Origin: GCA-2708415 sp964353185
GTDB lineage: Bacteria > Pseudomonadota > Alphaproteobacteria > Micavibrionales > Micavibrionaceae
Length of the DNA stretch: 64,000 nt
NCBI GenBank assembly: GCA_964353185.1
Contig: CAYGUV010000007.1
Coordinates: 1-64,000 of the forward strand
Direction: 5' to 3'
Position numbers and translations under genes: made by a program. The notes under the pieces were generated by a model. It ran no database searches and was not told the DNA's origin. It saw only the letters and a list, made by a program, of their open reading frames with translations. Every line of letters starts with the position of its first letter. The stretch's first letter is position 1. Of the stretch, positions 1 to 7,707 are shown in pieces.

Positions 1-142
1 CATACAAAACCATCGCGACACTATCCCCGACCAACAAAAGGTCACAATATGCATCGGCCGCAGACGTAACGGGCGCGGTGTAGGCAGTGAGGCAGACAAT
101 AGGTTTATTAGTATTCTGAATATCGTCCAGTGTCTTTTTCAT
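1..142 (-). CDS. panB: 3-methyl-2-oxobutanoate hydroxymethyltransferase, N-terminal part (cut by window edge)
   Basis: Only the first 47 codons are present, starting from an ATG at 142-140 and running off the left edge. The translation contains PIVCLTAYTAP followed by LLLVGDSVAMVLYG. This is the conserved start of PanB: the first beta strand, then the Asp/Ser-containing VGDS motif that binds metal and ketoisovalerate. PanB adds a hydroxymethyl group from methylene-tetrahydrofolate to 2-oxoisovalerate to give ketopantoate, the first committed step of pantothenate and CoA synthesis, in the cytoplasm. It is divergent from the permease gene at 274. Family assignment is firm on this short stretch, but completeness cannot be judged. 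Confidence 0.85.
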   Translation of the reverse strand, partial: MKKTLDDIQNTNKPIVCLTAYTAPVTSAADAYCDLLLVGDSVAMVLY

Positions 143-200
143 ATCTAAGTTTTTAGCACCAAGCCGCAAATATACAAAGAATTTTTATAGAATTTGACTA

Positions 201-213
201 TCGTACGGTACGA
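201..213. promoter_or_regulatory. 13-bp palindrome in the panB/permease divergent intergenic region
   Basis: TCGTAC-G-GTACGA is a perfect inverted repeat with 6-base arms around one base. It lies between the divergent panB and TauE/SafE genes. A TATAAT hexamer at 245-250 could be the -10 box of the rightward promoter, which would put the palindrome about 30 bases upstream of that box. It looks like an operator for a dimeric regulator. No matching regulator is visible, so function is inference. Confidence 0.35.
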
Positions 214-273
214 AACTTTTTACACATTCGATTATTAGTTTGGCTATAATAATTTACTAAGTTATCCTTTTTT

Positions 274-1068
274 ATGGATTTCTCATTACTACAAGCAATT
301 TATATCTTCGTAGCAACCTTTTTAGGGGAAACTTTTGGCACTCTCTTTGGGGGCGGAAGTTTTTTTATTCAACCCGCATTACTTGCGGCCAACATACCTG
401 GAAGTGCTGCAATCGCAAACGATGTTGCAGCAGCGGTGTTCTCAAATCTTGCGTTTTTATGGTTTTTTAGAAAAGAAAAAAAACAAATAGGAAATTCAGA
501 GGCAATAAAAATATCCCTATGGATGGCACCAACGATGATTATTGGGGCATTTATAGGAGGCAATATTTTAAGTATGCTTTCTGAACAATTCCTTACATAT
601 TTTATTATTGTAATTAGTTTTATTGGATTTATTTATGCAATTTATAAAATTAATAATAACAGCTCTTTGGAACTCGTTGCCGAAAAAAATTATTTTAAAC
701 ATTGGAAAGTTTTAAGTGTTTTCGCTGGTTTAGGCTTTGGATTATATGATGGGGTTTCTGGCGCTGGCGGTGGCGTACTACTAATTTTATTTTTAGCGCT
801 ATGCTTTAAAATAGATATGAAGACTATATTTTCTTTGGCTAACATTTTAAGTACAATAAGCTTGTTGTCCGCAGCGATAACATTTTTATTTTTAGGGTTA
901 CTATCATTTAAATTATTGGCCTTAATGATTCCCTCCTGTATCCTTGCTGGCGCGGCAGGTGCAAAAATAGCAATGCTTATTCCCGAAAAAGGTTTACGCA
1001 TTGCGTATGCTCTATCAATTTGTATGTTAATTAGCTATTTGATTACAACCCAAATTGGGTTGTTTTAA
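274..1068 (+). CDS. TauE/SafE-family membrane permease
   Basis: This 264-residue, very hydrophobic protein has about eight predicted membrane spans. Glycine-rich N-terminal and mid-protein segments (GETFGTLFGGGSFFIQPALL near residue 20, and GVSGAGGGVLLILFLAL near residue 165) form the two half-repeats expected of TauE/SafE (formerly DUF81) permeases. Members export sulfite, sulfoacetate or related organic anions across the inner membrane; the substrate here cannot be read from sequence. The gene is visibly more AT-rich than rarA, which follows after 11 bases and could be co-transcribed. No clear Shine-Dalgarno sequence precedes the ATG. A -10-like TATAAT lies 24 bases upstream of the start. 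Confidence 0.8.
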   Translation: MDFSLLQAIYIFVATFLGETFGTLFGGGSFFIQPALLAANIPGSAAIANDVAAAVFSNLAFLWFFRKEKKQIGNSEAIKISLWMAPTMIIGAFIGGNILSMLSEQFLTYFIIVISFIGFIYAIYKINNNSSLELVAEKNYFKHWKVLSVFAGLGFGLYDGVSGAGGGVLLILFLALCFKIDMKTIFSLANILSTISLLSAAITFLFLGLLSFKLLALMIPSCILAGAAGAKIAMLIPEKGLRIAYALSICMLISYLITTQIGLF

Positions 1069-1079
1069 GGGCGTGTAAA

Positions 1080-2384
1080 ATGTCTCAATCCTTATTTGAA
1101 TCTGCTGCTCTTTCAAACGACGCGCCGCGGCCGTTGGCGGATAAGTTGCGGCCTAATGAGTTGGCGCAGGTGGCTGGGCAAGATCATATTGTGGGCGCGG
1201 AGGGATTGCTCACTAAAATGATTGAACGGGGTGAGCTTTCCTCGCTTATATTTTGGGGGCCACCGGGCTGTGGCAAAACGACCATTGCGCGTATTTTGGC
1301 CGATCATACCGATCATCATTTTGAACAAATCTCCGCTATTTTTTCTGGTGTGGCTGATTTAAAAAAGCTTTTCCAAACGGCTAAAGATCGACGTGCTTCT
1401 GGGAAGGGCACGTTATTATTCGTGGATGAGATTCACCGTTTTAATAAATCGCAACAAGATGCGTTTTTACCTGTTATGGAGGATGGCACAATCACGCTCA
1501 TTGGCGCGACGACAGAAAATCCATCATTCGAATTAAACGCTGCTTTGCTTTCGCGGTGCCAAGTATTTGTTTTAAAACGTTTAGATGATGATGCACTCGA
1601 AAATTTATTACGGCGCGCCGAAGATGATAAAGACAAAAAATTACCGCTGGATAAAAATGCGCGTGAAACGCTAAAGGCTATGGCGGATGGGGATGGGCGC
1701 TATTTGCTCACCATGGCGCAACAGATTTTTGGCTCAAGCGAAATTCTTGATGTGGCGGGCTTAACTACCCTCACGCAAAAGCGCGCCCCTATCTATGATA
1801 AAGGCTATGAAAGCCATTACAACCTTATTAGCGCCCTCCATAAATCTGTGCGTGGGTCGGATGTTGATGCCGCGCTTTATTGGTTTGCGCGTATGTTGGA
1901 AGGGGGCGAGGATCCTAAGTTTTTGGCCCGACGCATCACACGTATGGCCGTCGAAGATATTGGTTTAGCCGATCCAAATGCCCTTACACAATGTACTGCC
2001 GCGTGGGAAACCTTTGAAAGGCTGGGTAGCCCTGAAGGGGAACTTGCGTTGGCGCAGGCTCTCATTTACTTGGCAACTGCCCCTAAATCAAACGCGGGAT
2101 ATATGGCCTATAATAAAGCCCGAAAAAGTGCTAGAGAAACAGGCTCCCACATGCCGCCAGCCCATATTTTAAACGCCCCAACAGCTTTGATGAAAGATAT
2201 GGGGTATGGCGCAGAATATCAATATGATCACGATGTTGAAGATGGATTTTCAGGACAAAATTATTTTCCAGATAATATGAACCGCCAAGAATTTTACCAA
2301 CCAGTGGAGCGTGGTTTTGAAAGGGATATTCAAAAGCGGCTAGATTATTGGAAAAAGTTGAGAGCCAAAAAAATGGGATCTTAA
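1080..2384 (+). CDS. rarA: Replication-associated recombination protein A (RarA/MgsA), AAA+ ATPase
   Basis: A 434-residue clamp-loader-like AAA+ ATPase acting at stalled replication forks. Walker A is GPPGCGKT at residues 60-67. Walker B with its extension (FVDEIHRFNKSQQD) lies at 114-127. Sensor 1 is GATTENPSF at 142-150, with an arginine-finger SRC just after it. The C-terminal MgsA domain includes the typical KSVRGSDVDAALYW and AVEDIGLADP segments. Length matches the family. In alphaproteobacteria rarA often sits near crcB and a pseudouridine synthase, as here. The stop codon lies 2 bases before the parS site. Confidence 0.95.
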   Translation: MSQSLFESAALSNDAPRPLADKLRPNELAQVAGQDHIVGAEGLLTKMIERGELSSLIFWGPPGCGKTTIARILADHTDHHFEQISAIFSGVADLKKLFQTAKDRRASGKGTLLFVDEIHRFNKSQQDAFLPVMEDGTITLIGATTENPSFELNAALLSRCQVFVLKRLDDDALENLLRRAEDDKDKKLPLDKNARETLKAMADGDGRYLLTMAQQIFGSSEILDVAGLTTLTQKRAPIYDKGYESHYNLISALHKSVRGSDVDAALYWFARMLEGGEDPKFLARRITRMAVEDIGLADPNALTQCTAAWETFERLGSPEGELALAQALIYLATAPKSNAGYMAYNKARKSARETGSHMPPAHILNAPTALMKDMGYGAEYQYDHDVEDGFSGQNYFPDNMNRQEFYQPVERGFERDIQKRLDYWKKLRAKKMGS

Positions 2385-2386
2385 TT

Positions 2387-2402
2387 TGTTTCACGTGAAA
2401 CA
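2387..2402. other. parS centromere site (ParB binding site)
   Basis: The 16 bases TGTTTCACGTGAAACA form a perfect palindrome and match the consensus chromosomal parS sequence without mismatch. The ParB CTPase loads at such sites and spreads to form the partition complex moved by ParA. parS sites normally lie close to the replication origin, and this one is intergenic, immediately after rarA. parA and parB are not in the window. I found no second full site. Confidence 0.92.
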
Positions 2403-2464
2403 GTTATGAAAATACAAATGATATCAATAACTTAGGAATTTATTCTTAATTTATTAGGGGCAAT

Positions 2465-3364
2465 ATGAAAAACTTCGATAAGTTTATCGGTGTAGATTGG
2501 AGCGGGGCAAAATTGCCAGTGCAGACCAAGTCAATTGCCGTGGCATCTGTCTCACAAGGCGGTGATGATTTACATTTACATACAAAAATTAGAAGCCGCG
2601 ATAAGGTGGCAGAATATATAGATAGTTTGATCGAAGAGAATATTCAATCACGGGGGCGGGCCTTAATAGGGATTGACTGTAATTTTGGATATGCGCAAGA
2701 AATTATTCATAAACAATTGGGTGAGAATGCAACAGCATTTGATTTGTGGGCGCGGGTGGATGAGGTAAACGCGCAGAACGATAATTTTTTTGCGGGAAAT
2801 TTTTGGCAACACACACCATACGCAAAAGATTTTTGGACGACGGGTAAAATGCGCGAAGGATTTAATATGCCCAAACGCGCGACAGAAATAGTTTGCGCGC
2901 AAAACGGATATGGCAATCCCGAAAGCCCATTTAAATTAATTGGGGCCAAACAAGTGGGTAAGGGCGGTTTAGCGGGAATGCGCATGGCATACGCGTTAAA
3001 AAAACGACACGGACATAAAATAGCGGTTTACCCATTTGAAGGTGAGGCCGCGTATGACAAAGCGTCTGCCGTTGTAACAGAAATATATCCACGGCAATTT
3101 ATTATGCGCGCAGGGATGGGGAACCAAAAATTGCGTACCATTTATGCGTTAAACCAAGCCTTAGAATTTTTTGATATGGCGCCGTATAATGATATAGATT
3201 TTAGCGACCATGATGCCGATGCCTTAATATCAGCCGCAGGGTTAAAATATCTCTGCGGGGCGCAAAAAAACATTCCAGATGATATTGCATGGCCATCATC
3301 CATGAGTGACAAATCAAAGCAATGTGAAGGGTGGATTTTTGGTGTAGGGCAGGAGATTTGTTGA
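2465..3364 (+). CDS. DUF429-like protein with RNase H-like fold (function unknown)
   Basis: A 299-residue protein that I do not recognise as a named family member. Its acidic motifs are spaced as in the RNase H-like DUF429 group: IGVDWSG (D11), IGIDCNFG (D71), TEIYPRQF (E206) and DHDADALISAAG (D250/D252). In RNase H-fold nucleases such Asp/Glu residues bind two metal ions, so a nuclease or phosphotransfer activity is possible but unproven. There is no signal peptide or membrane span. RBS-like GGGGCA precedes the ATG. It stands 62 bases downstream of parS, and the next gene follows after 41 bases. Confidence 0.6.
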   Translation: MKNFDKFIGVDWSGAKLPVQTKSIAVASVSQGGDDLHLHTKIRSRDKVAEYIDSLIEENIQSRGRALIGIDCNFGYAQEIIHKQLGENATAFDLWARVDEVNAQNDNFFAGNFWQHTPYAKDFWTTGKMREGFNMPKRATEIVCAQNGYGNPESPFKLIGAKQVGKGGLAGMRMAYALKKRHGHKIAVYPFEGEAAYDKASAVVTEIYPRQFIMRAGMGNQKLRTIYALNQALEFFDMAPYNDIDFSDHDADALISAAGLKYLCGAQKNIPDDIAWPSSMSDKSKQCEGWIFGVGQEIC

Positions 3365-3405
3365 CATAATAAAATATTTACGTTACTTATTTTTTTCAAT
3401 TAAAA

Positions 3406-3903
3406 ATGAGTAAAAATATGTCTAAAAGCTACACTTGGCAAAAAATAACAGATCAGCATGATATAAAGACAATTCGGGATCTTAGCCGTCAATTTGAAGT
3501 ATCGGTAGAAGATTATGATAGGGCAGAAGCGCTTTATTTCTTAGATGTTTCAGCATTTGTCGAGGCCTTTGTGAAAGGGCAAAGGGCACTCATTCAAGAA
3601 TTTTTTCCAAATATACGTCGCCCTTTTTTAGACGATTTGACAATTGAAGTTGGTCAGGAAGCCTTATCACACATTATCAATGATCCGTGTCCTGAAAAGC
3701 GAAGTCGTAAAGATTTGGAAATGGCTCTTTTACATGAAATTTTAGGAATGTCATTGAACGATGGGCGCATGGTCGAAGACATTGCCATTCCCGTAAATTG
3801 TATAGATGTAGAGCCTGACGCGGACAATAAAGGTTATGTTGGAGCCGTGCAGGTTTACATTCCTGAAACAACATATGAAGCGCAGGGCTTTACCTGTGGG
3901 TGA
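3406..3903 (+). CDS. Uncharacterised 165-residue protein
   Basis: I do not recognise a family. The predicted product is a soluble, acidic, mostly helical protein, with a central segment (RRPFLDDLTIEVGQEAL) and a C-terminal part rich in beta-branched residues. There is no signal peptide, membrane span or obvious catalytic motif. Start is uncertain: ATG 3406 and ATG 3418 are in frame and neither has a good RBS. It lies between the DUF429-like gene and crcB on the same strand. Codon use resembles its neighbours, so it is likely a real gene. Confidence 0.6.
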   Translation: MSKNMSKSYTWQKITDQHDIKTIRDLSRQFEVSVEDYDRAEALYFLDVSAFVEAFVKGQRALIQEFFPNIRRPFLDDLTIEVGQEALSHIINDPCPEKRSRKDLEMALLHEILGMSLNDGRMVEDIAIPVNCIDVEPDADNKGYVGAVQVYIPETTYEAQGFTCG

Positions 3904-3958
3904 GGTCTGCATCAGACAATGATAGCATCGGTTTAAATATTGGGGTATTATTCGCCTT

Positions 3959-4339
3959 ATGAATTTCATTCTATTCATAGCGGCGGGCGGGGCGATTGGG
4001 GCGGTTTTGCGCTATCTGACTATTGTAGGGGCGCATAGCCTTTTGGGGGCGAATTATCCGATAGGTACATTGGGTGTGAATGTGATTGGATCATTTTTAA
4101 TGGGGTTAGTCGTTACGTATTTTGTATCTTTGGGCGATATGAGTTCAGAATTAAGGGCGTTTTTGATTGTTGGTTTATTGGGGTCGTTTACGACATTTTC
4201 TGCATTTTCATACGACATATTAAATTATTGGGAAAAAGGTGACTTTACCGCAGTGTTCGCATATGGTGCGTCCTCAGTGGTATTTTCCATTGGGGCAATT
4301 TATTTAGGGGTGATGTTGATGCGTCACATCATGGCATAA
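3959..4339 (+). CDS. crcB: Fluoride ion channel CrcB/Fluc
   Basis: This 126-residue protein has four membrane spans, the usual size of a Fluc subunit. It shows the family signatures GGAIGAVLRY at the N-terminus, GTLGVNVIGSFLMG in TM2 (with the pore Asn) and GLLGSFTTFSAFS in TM3 (with the Phe/Ser residues lining the pore). Dual-topology dimers export fluoride across the inner membrane. The upstream 55 bases do not fold into a recognisable fluoride riboswitch. The pseudouridine synthase gene starts 4 bases after its stop, so the two are probably co-transcribed. Confidence 0.95.
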   Translation: MNFILFIAAGGAIGAVLRYLTIVGAHSLLGANYPIGTLGVNVIGSFLMGLVVTYFVSLGDMSSELRAFLIVGLLGSFTTFSAFSYDILNYWEKGDFTAVFAYGASSVVFSIGAIYLGVMLMRHIMA

Positions 4340-4343
4340 AATT

Positions 4344-5333
4344 ATGAGCGGTGCATATTATATAGAAGTTACGGAAGATGAAGATAATCAACGTCTTGAT
4401 CGATTTTTACAAAATCATTTAAAGGGTGTGCCGTTTGGCCTGCTTCAAAAATTGATGCGCAAAGGTCAAATCCGCGTGAATAGTGGGCGCGTCAAAGCGG
4501 CCACACGTTTGGTTGCGGGACAAAAGGTGCGTATCCCCCCGATGGATGCCCCCAAAGAGCAAGAGAAGCTGGTGCTTCGTCAAAGTGATATAGATTTTAT
4601 GAAATCAATAGTTTTGTATGACGAAGGCGACATCATTGCCGTGAATAAACCCGCAGGTTTAGCCACCCAAGGTGGAACAGGGGTCAAACGTCATTTGGAT
4701 GGTATGTTACAAGCATTGGTGAATGACAAAGGGGTCAAGCCACGCATTGTTCATCGATTGGATAAGGACACATCGGGTGTCATTTTATTGGCACGTTCGG
4801 CAGATATGGCGCGAAAATTAGGTAAGATTTTTCAAACCCGTGACATCCGAAAAATTTATTGGGCGTTGACGATTCCTGCGCCAGAAATTAATCAAGGGGA
4901 AATCCGTGCCCCGATTATCAAAGCAGGCGGTGAAGGCAATGAAAAAATGGTTGTTGATGTTGAAAAAGGACAAAGCGCCATTACATTATTTGACATTGTA
5001 GAACGTGCGCATAAGCAAATGGCGTTTGTTGCGTTCTGGCCAAAAACGGGCCGTACACACCAGATTAGGGTTCATGCGGCGCATATGGGATGCCCCATTT
5101 TGGGGGATGGTAAGTATGGCGGTCAAGATGCGATGATTGATGATGTAGATCATCCGCGCCGTGTACATTTGCATGCGCAGTCTGTTTATTTTAAGCATCC
5201 AGACACCAATAAAGATATTGCCATTAGTGCGGAATTATCAGATGAGATGAAGAAAAGCTGGCGAAGCTTTGGCTTTGATGATCGTACAAATTACATTCCC
5301 TTTTCTGATGTAAAGGATAAAAAGAAAAAATGA
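4344..5333 (+). CDS. RluA-family (RluC/RluD-type) 23S rRNA pseudouridine synthase
   Basis: This 329-residue enzyme isomerises uridine to pseudouridine in large-subunit rRNA. An N-terminal S4 RNA-binding domain (about residues 12-65, QRLDRFLQNHLKGVPFGLLQ) is followed by the catalytic domain. The diagnostic motif HRLDKDTSG at 137-145 contains the catalytic aspartate D140. Later motifs include GRTHQIRVHAAHMGCPILGD. S4 plus catalytic domain and length fit RluC or RluD; exact target positions cannot be decided. It overlaps the next gene by 4 bases (ATGA), implying translational coupling. Confidence 0.9.
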   Translation: MSGAYYIEVTEDEDNQRLDRFLQNHLKGVPFGLLQKLMRKGQIRVNSGRVKAATRLVAGQKVRIPPMDAPKEQEKLVLRQSDIDFMKSIVLYDEGDIIAVNKPAGLATQGGTGVKRHLDGMLQALVNDKGVKPRIVHRLDKDTSGVILLARSADMARKLGKIFQTRDIRKIYWALTIPAPEINQGEIRAPIIKAGGEGNEKMVVDVEKGQSAITLFDIVERAHKQMAFVAFWPKTGRTHQIRVHAAHMGCPILGDGKYGGQDAMIDDVDHPRRVHLHAQSVYFKHPDTNKDIAISAELSDEMKKSWRSFGFDDRTNYIPFSDVKDKKKK

Positions 5334-6115
5334 CCGATAGCGATAAAAAGCCATTAAAGAAAAAAAGATTTTTGAAGTTTTTATTTATTAAATTTCCGAT
5401 TATTTTGTTGGTATTAGGTCTTATCCTTTATACGACTTTACGTTTGGCTGAAAGATATCCTGTTCCCTTACGTGAGGGGTTAGAGGAATATATCTCTGGC
5501 GCGTTTGGGGCCAGTGCATCCATCGGACAAATGAATCAATTTTCGTTCGTTCCCAATATAGATATTGAGGTGGAAGATATTTCCTTACACCGTATGAATA
5601 ATGCGGCAAAAATAGATTTAAAAGTGCAATCAGCCAAGATTGTTATCCCCTTTTGGGCGGCGTTTTTAGGGCAGAATAAATTTAAAACATTTGAAATGAA
5701 TAACATCGTGTCAGAGGCAGGTGTCATTTTACCGCAGGCATTTGACTTTAATGCTATTCAAATAATTGAAAAAAATGGTCCTGAGAAATATGGTGATTTT
5801 GTTACCATAGAAGGAATATATGGCGGAAAAGATTTTTATGTTGAAGCAAAGATAAACAAAGATGGTGCGCATTATATGGTGCCATCATCTGTTCCTTTTA
5901 TTCTAACGATGGGTGATTTGATTTTAAATGGCACGATAGAGCGAGGTTTGCGCGGTGTTTCCTTGGTTAACGGGACAATGGAGATTGCAGGCGAAAAGTC
6001 CGTTATTGACGATTATGCCTTGGTAAAATCGGGCGAATATACTAAAAATAATCCGCTCTCCTGCATATTTGATTATGCTGATGGGGCGCAATGTAGAGAA
6101 TATTTAAAATTATAG
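5330..6115 (+). CDS. Membrane-anchored AsmA-like protein
   Basis: A 261-residue product with a Lys-rich N-terminus and a single hydrophobic segment at about residues 17-40 (FIKFPIILLVLGLILYTTL). A beta-rich periplasmic part follows, with motifs such as DIEVEDISLHRMNNAAKIDLKV that resemble the N-terminal repeat of AsmA/DUF3971 proteins. Family members tether to the inner membrane and are linked to lipid transport to the outer membrane. Assignment rests on topology and weak motif resemblance. It begins inside the pseudouridine synthase stop codon and is followed 13 bases later by the ATP12 gene. Confidence 0.5.
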   Translation: MTDSDKKPLKKKRFLKFLFIKFPIILLVLGLILYTTLRLAERYPVPLREGLEEYISGAFGASASIGQMNQFSFVPNIDIEVEDISLHRMNNAAKIDLKVQSAKIVIPFWAAFLGQNKFKTFEMNNIVSEAGVILPQAFDFNAIQIIEKNGPEKYGDFVTIEGIYGGKDFYVEAKINKDGAHYMVPSSVPFILTMGDLILNGTIERGLRGVSLVNGTMEIAGEKSVIDDYALVKSGEYTKNNPLSCIFDYADGAQCREYLKL

Positions 6116-6128
6116 AGAGTAAAGACAC

Positions 6129-6842
6129 ATGACCGATCGTTTTTATACAATGGTTTCCTCGAAAAAAACAGATGAGGGATTTGCCATTCAATTAGATGGT
6201 AAAACATTAAAAACCCCAAATAAATTGGATATGATTGCCACGTCACAGGCGTTGGCCGATGCTGTTGTTGTCGAATGGTCAGAACAAATTGACACGATTA
6301 AACCTGATACGATGCCGTTAACGCAGATTTTAACCACGTCCATTGATAAAATTCGTGATCGCGAAGTCATTACAAAATCTGTCATGCGTTATTTGGATAC
6401 GGATCTTATTTGTTATTGGGCAAAAGAACCTGAAGAATTTGCCAAACATCAAAAGCAGGTATGGGGAAAGTGGGTAAAATGGTTTGATGAGCATTTTGAA
6501 GTGCCGCTTTATACAACCAAAAAAATTGATGCTATTGAGCAAGATGAAGAAGCGCACAAGCGCGCGTGGAATTATATCGAAGCGTTGGATGATCAATATT
6601 TCACAATTCTACATATTATGACTTCGTTAAGTGGGTCTTTGATTTTGGCATTGGCCTTTGTGGAGGGTGATATTTCTGAGGAAGAAATTTATGAAGCCAG
6701 TTATTTAGAAGAATTATACAAAGCCAAAATTTATGATGAAGATAAATACGGTGCCTCCCCCGAAGAAGAAGCGGAGCGCGCAGCATTTAAACGTGATACA
6801 AAGGCGGCGTTAACCTATATTGAATTAGCGAACGAGCTTTAA
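6129..6842 (+). CDS. ATP12-family F1-ATPase assembly chaperone
   Basis: This 237-residue protein matches the ATP12 family. The N-terminal part has FYTMVSSKKTDEGFAIQLDG followed by the TPNK segment and an ALADAVVVEWSEQ helix. The C-terminal helical domain has WNYIEALDDQYFTILHIMTSLSGSLILALAF. In mitochondria ATP12 keeps the F1 alpha subunit soluble before assembly; bacterial homologues are largely confined to Alphaproteobacteria, which supports the taxonomic call. It follows the pseudouridine synthase and the AsmA-like gene, a common alphaproteobacterial neighbourhood, and is 6 bases from tag. Confidence 0.9.
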   Translation: MTDRFYTMVSSKKTDEGFAIQLDGKTLKTPNKLDMIATSQALADAVVVEWSEQIDTIKPDTMPLTQILTTSIDKIRDREVITKSVMRYLDTDLICYWAKEPEEFAKHQKQVWGKWVKWFDEHFEVPLYTTKKIDAIEQDEEAHKRAWNYIEALDDQYFTILHIMTSLSGSLILALAFVEGDISEEEIYEASYLEELYKAKIYDEDKYGASPEEEAERAAFKRDTKAALTYIELANEL

Positions 6843-6848
6843 GTTAAT

Positions 6849-7484
6849 ATGGCGTCGAAGGCGGGGTTGATAACCGGGGATGATGGGCATGTGCGCTGTC
6901 ACTGGCACGGGAATGACCCTGAATATTTACGGTATCATGATGAAGAATGGGGGCCACCCGTTGATGACGACCGACGGTTATTTGAAAAAATAAGTCTTGA
7001 GGGGTTTCAAGCGGGATTAAGCTGGCTTACAATTTTGAGAAAGCGTGACAATTTCCGCAGGGCGTTTGATAATTTTAAAGTGAATAAAATTTGCCAATAT
7101 GATGAGAGCAAGGTAGACGATCTATTACAAGACGCGGGTATTATTCGTCATCGCGGTAAAATTGAAGCGGTGATTAATAATGCCAAAATGATGCAAGATT
7201 TATTGCAAGAATATAAAAGTTTTGCGCATTATATTTGGCAATATGAAACACCACAATCAGTGCGGCCCGATCAATGCTATTTTGAGACATTGCAAAAAAT
7301 TACGATGAATCAGCAGTCGATTGCGTTGTCCAAAGATTTAAAAAAACGCGGGTGGAAATTTGTAGGGCCGACGACGTGCTATGCGTTTATGCAATCAATG
7401 GGAATGGTGAATGACCATGTTGAGGGTTGTTTTCGGCGGGAAGAGATTAATCAATTAAGAGCGGTATATAAACGGCCTTCATAG
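6849..7484 (+). CDS. tag: DNA-3-methyladenine glycosylase I
   Basis: A 211-residue base-excision repair enzyme of the helix-hairpin-helix superfamily that removes 3-methyladenine from alkylated DNA. It has the Tag signature RCHWHGNDPEYLRYHDEEWG at the N-terminus, the catalytic-pocket segment SLEGFQAGLSWLTIL, and a C-terminal NDHVEGCF. The N-terminal Cys/His and C-terminal His/Cys form the zinc snap of this family. It is slightly longer than E. coli Tag (187 residues). It is the last gene of the plus-strand run, with a minus-strand small ORF ending 7 bases beyond its stop. Confidence 0.95.
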   Translation: MASKAGLITGDDGHVRCHWHGNDPEYLRYHDEEWGPPVDDDRRLFEKISLEGFQAGLSWLTILRKRDNFRRAFDNFKVNKICQYDESKVDDLLQDAGIIRHRGKIEAVINNAKMMQDLLQEYKSFAHYIWQYETPQSVRPDQCYFETLQKITMNQQSIALSKDLKKRGWKFVGPTTCYAFMQSMGMVNDHVEGCFRREEINQLRAVYKRPS

Positions 7485-7490
7485 GTGTCG

Positions 7491-7625
7491 TTAGTTGGAG
7501 GATTCGTCGTCTTCCGTAGGGGCTTCTTTCGCGGAAAGTATGCTTAATTGTGCGAGGGTTTTGCGCAAGTAAGGCGAGAGCGGCAAGTTAAGAATACGGT
7601 TTTTTTCGTTGTTTTCATCAGTCAT
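7491..7625 (-). CDS. Small 44-residue protein divergent from the XRE regulator
   Basis: An ATG at 7625-7623 opens an intact 44-codon frame ending TAA at 7493-7491. The peptide starts MTDENNEKNR, has a core ILNLPLSPYLRKTLAQLSIL that could form a helix, and ends in a strongly acidic tail (APTEDDESSN). It is head-to-head with the XRE regulator at 7708, and their shared 82-base region holds repeated operator-like motifs. Non-random composition, a complete frame and context argue for a real gene. No family is recognised. An adaptor, antitoxin-like or regulated small protein are all possible. Confidence 0.55.
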   Translation of the reverse strand: MTDENNEKNRILNLPLSPYLRKTLAQLSILSAKEAPTEDDESSN

Positions 7626-7631
7626 AACAAT

Positions 7632-7683
7632 ATTTTACAAGTTTTTATATTATTTTACAAGCTTTCTTGTCATGATTTTACAA
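7632..7683. promoter_or_regulatory. Three ATTTTACAA direct repeats with an internal inverted repeat (putative operator)
   Basis: ATTTTACAA occurs at 7632-7640, 7652-7660 and 7675-7683, spaced 20 and 23 bases apart, so roughly two DNA turns. The middle copy continues into ACAAG-CTTT-CTTGT (7657-7670), an inverted repeat with 5-base arms. The array lies between the divergent small ORF and the XRE regulator, just upstream of the AT-rich TATATTAT stretch that precedes the regulator start. This is the expected position for autoregulation by the XRE protein. Binding is inference. Confidence 0.5.
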
Positions 7684-7707
7684 TTTTTATTGTATATTAT
7701 ATGAAAT

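Noticed and set aside
3904..3958. Fluoride riboswitch upstream of crcB
   Set aside because: The 55-base gap lacks the conserved fluoride riboswitch core and pseudoknot segments; no supporting fold could be drawn.
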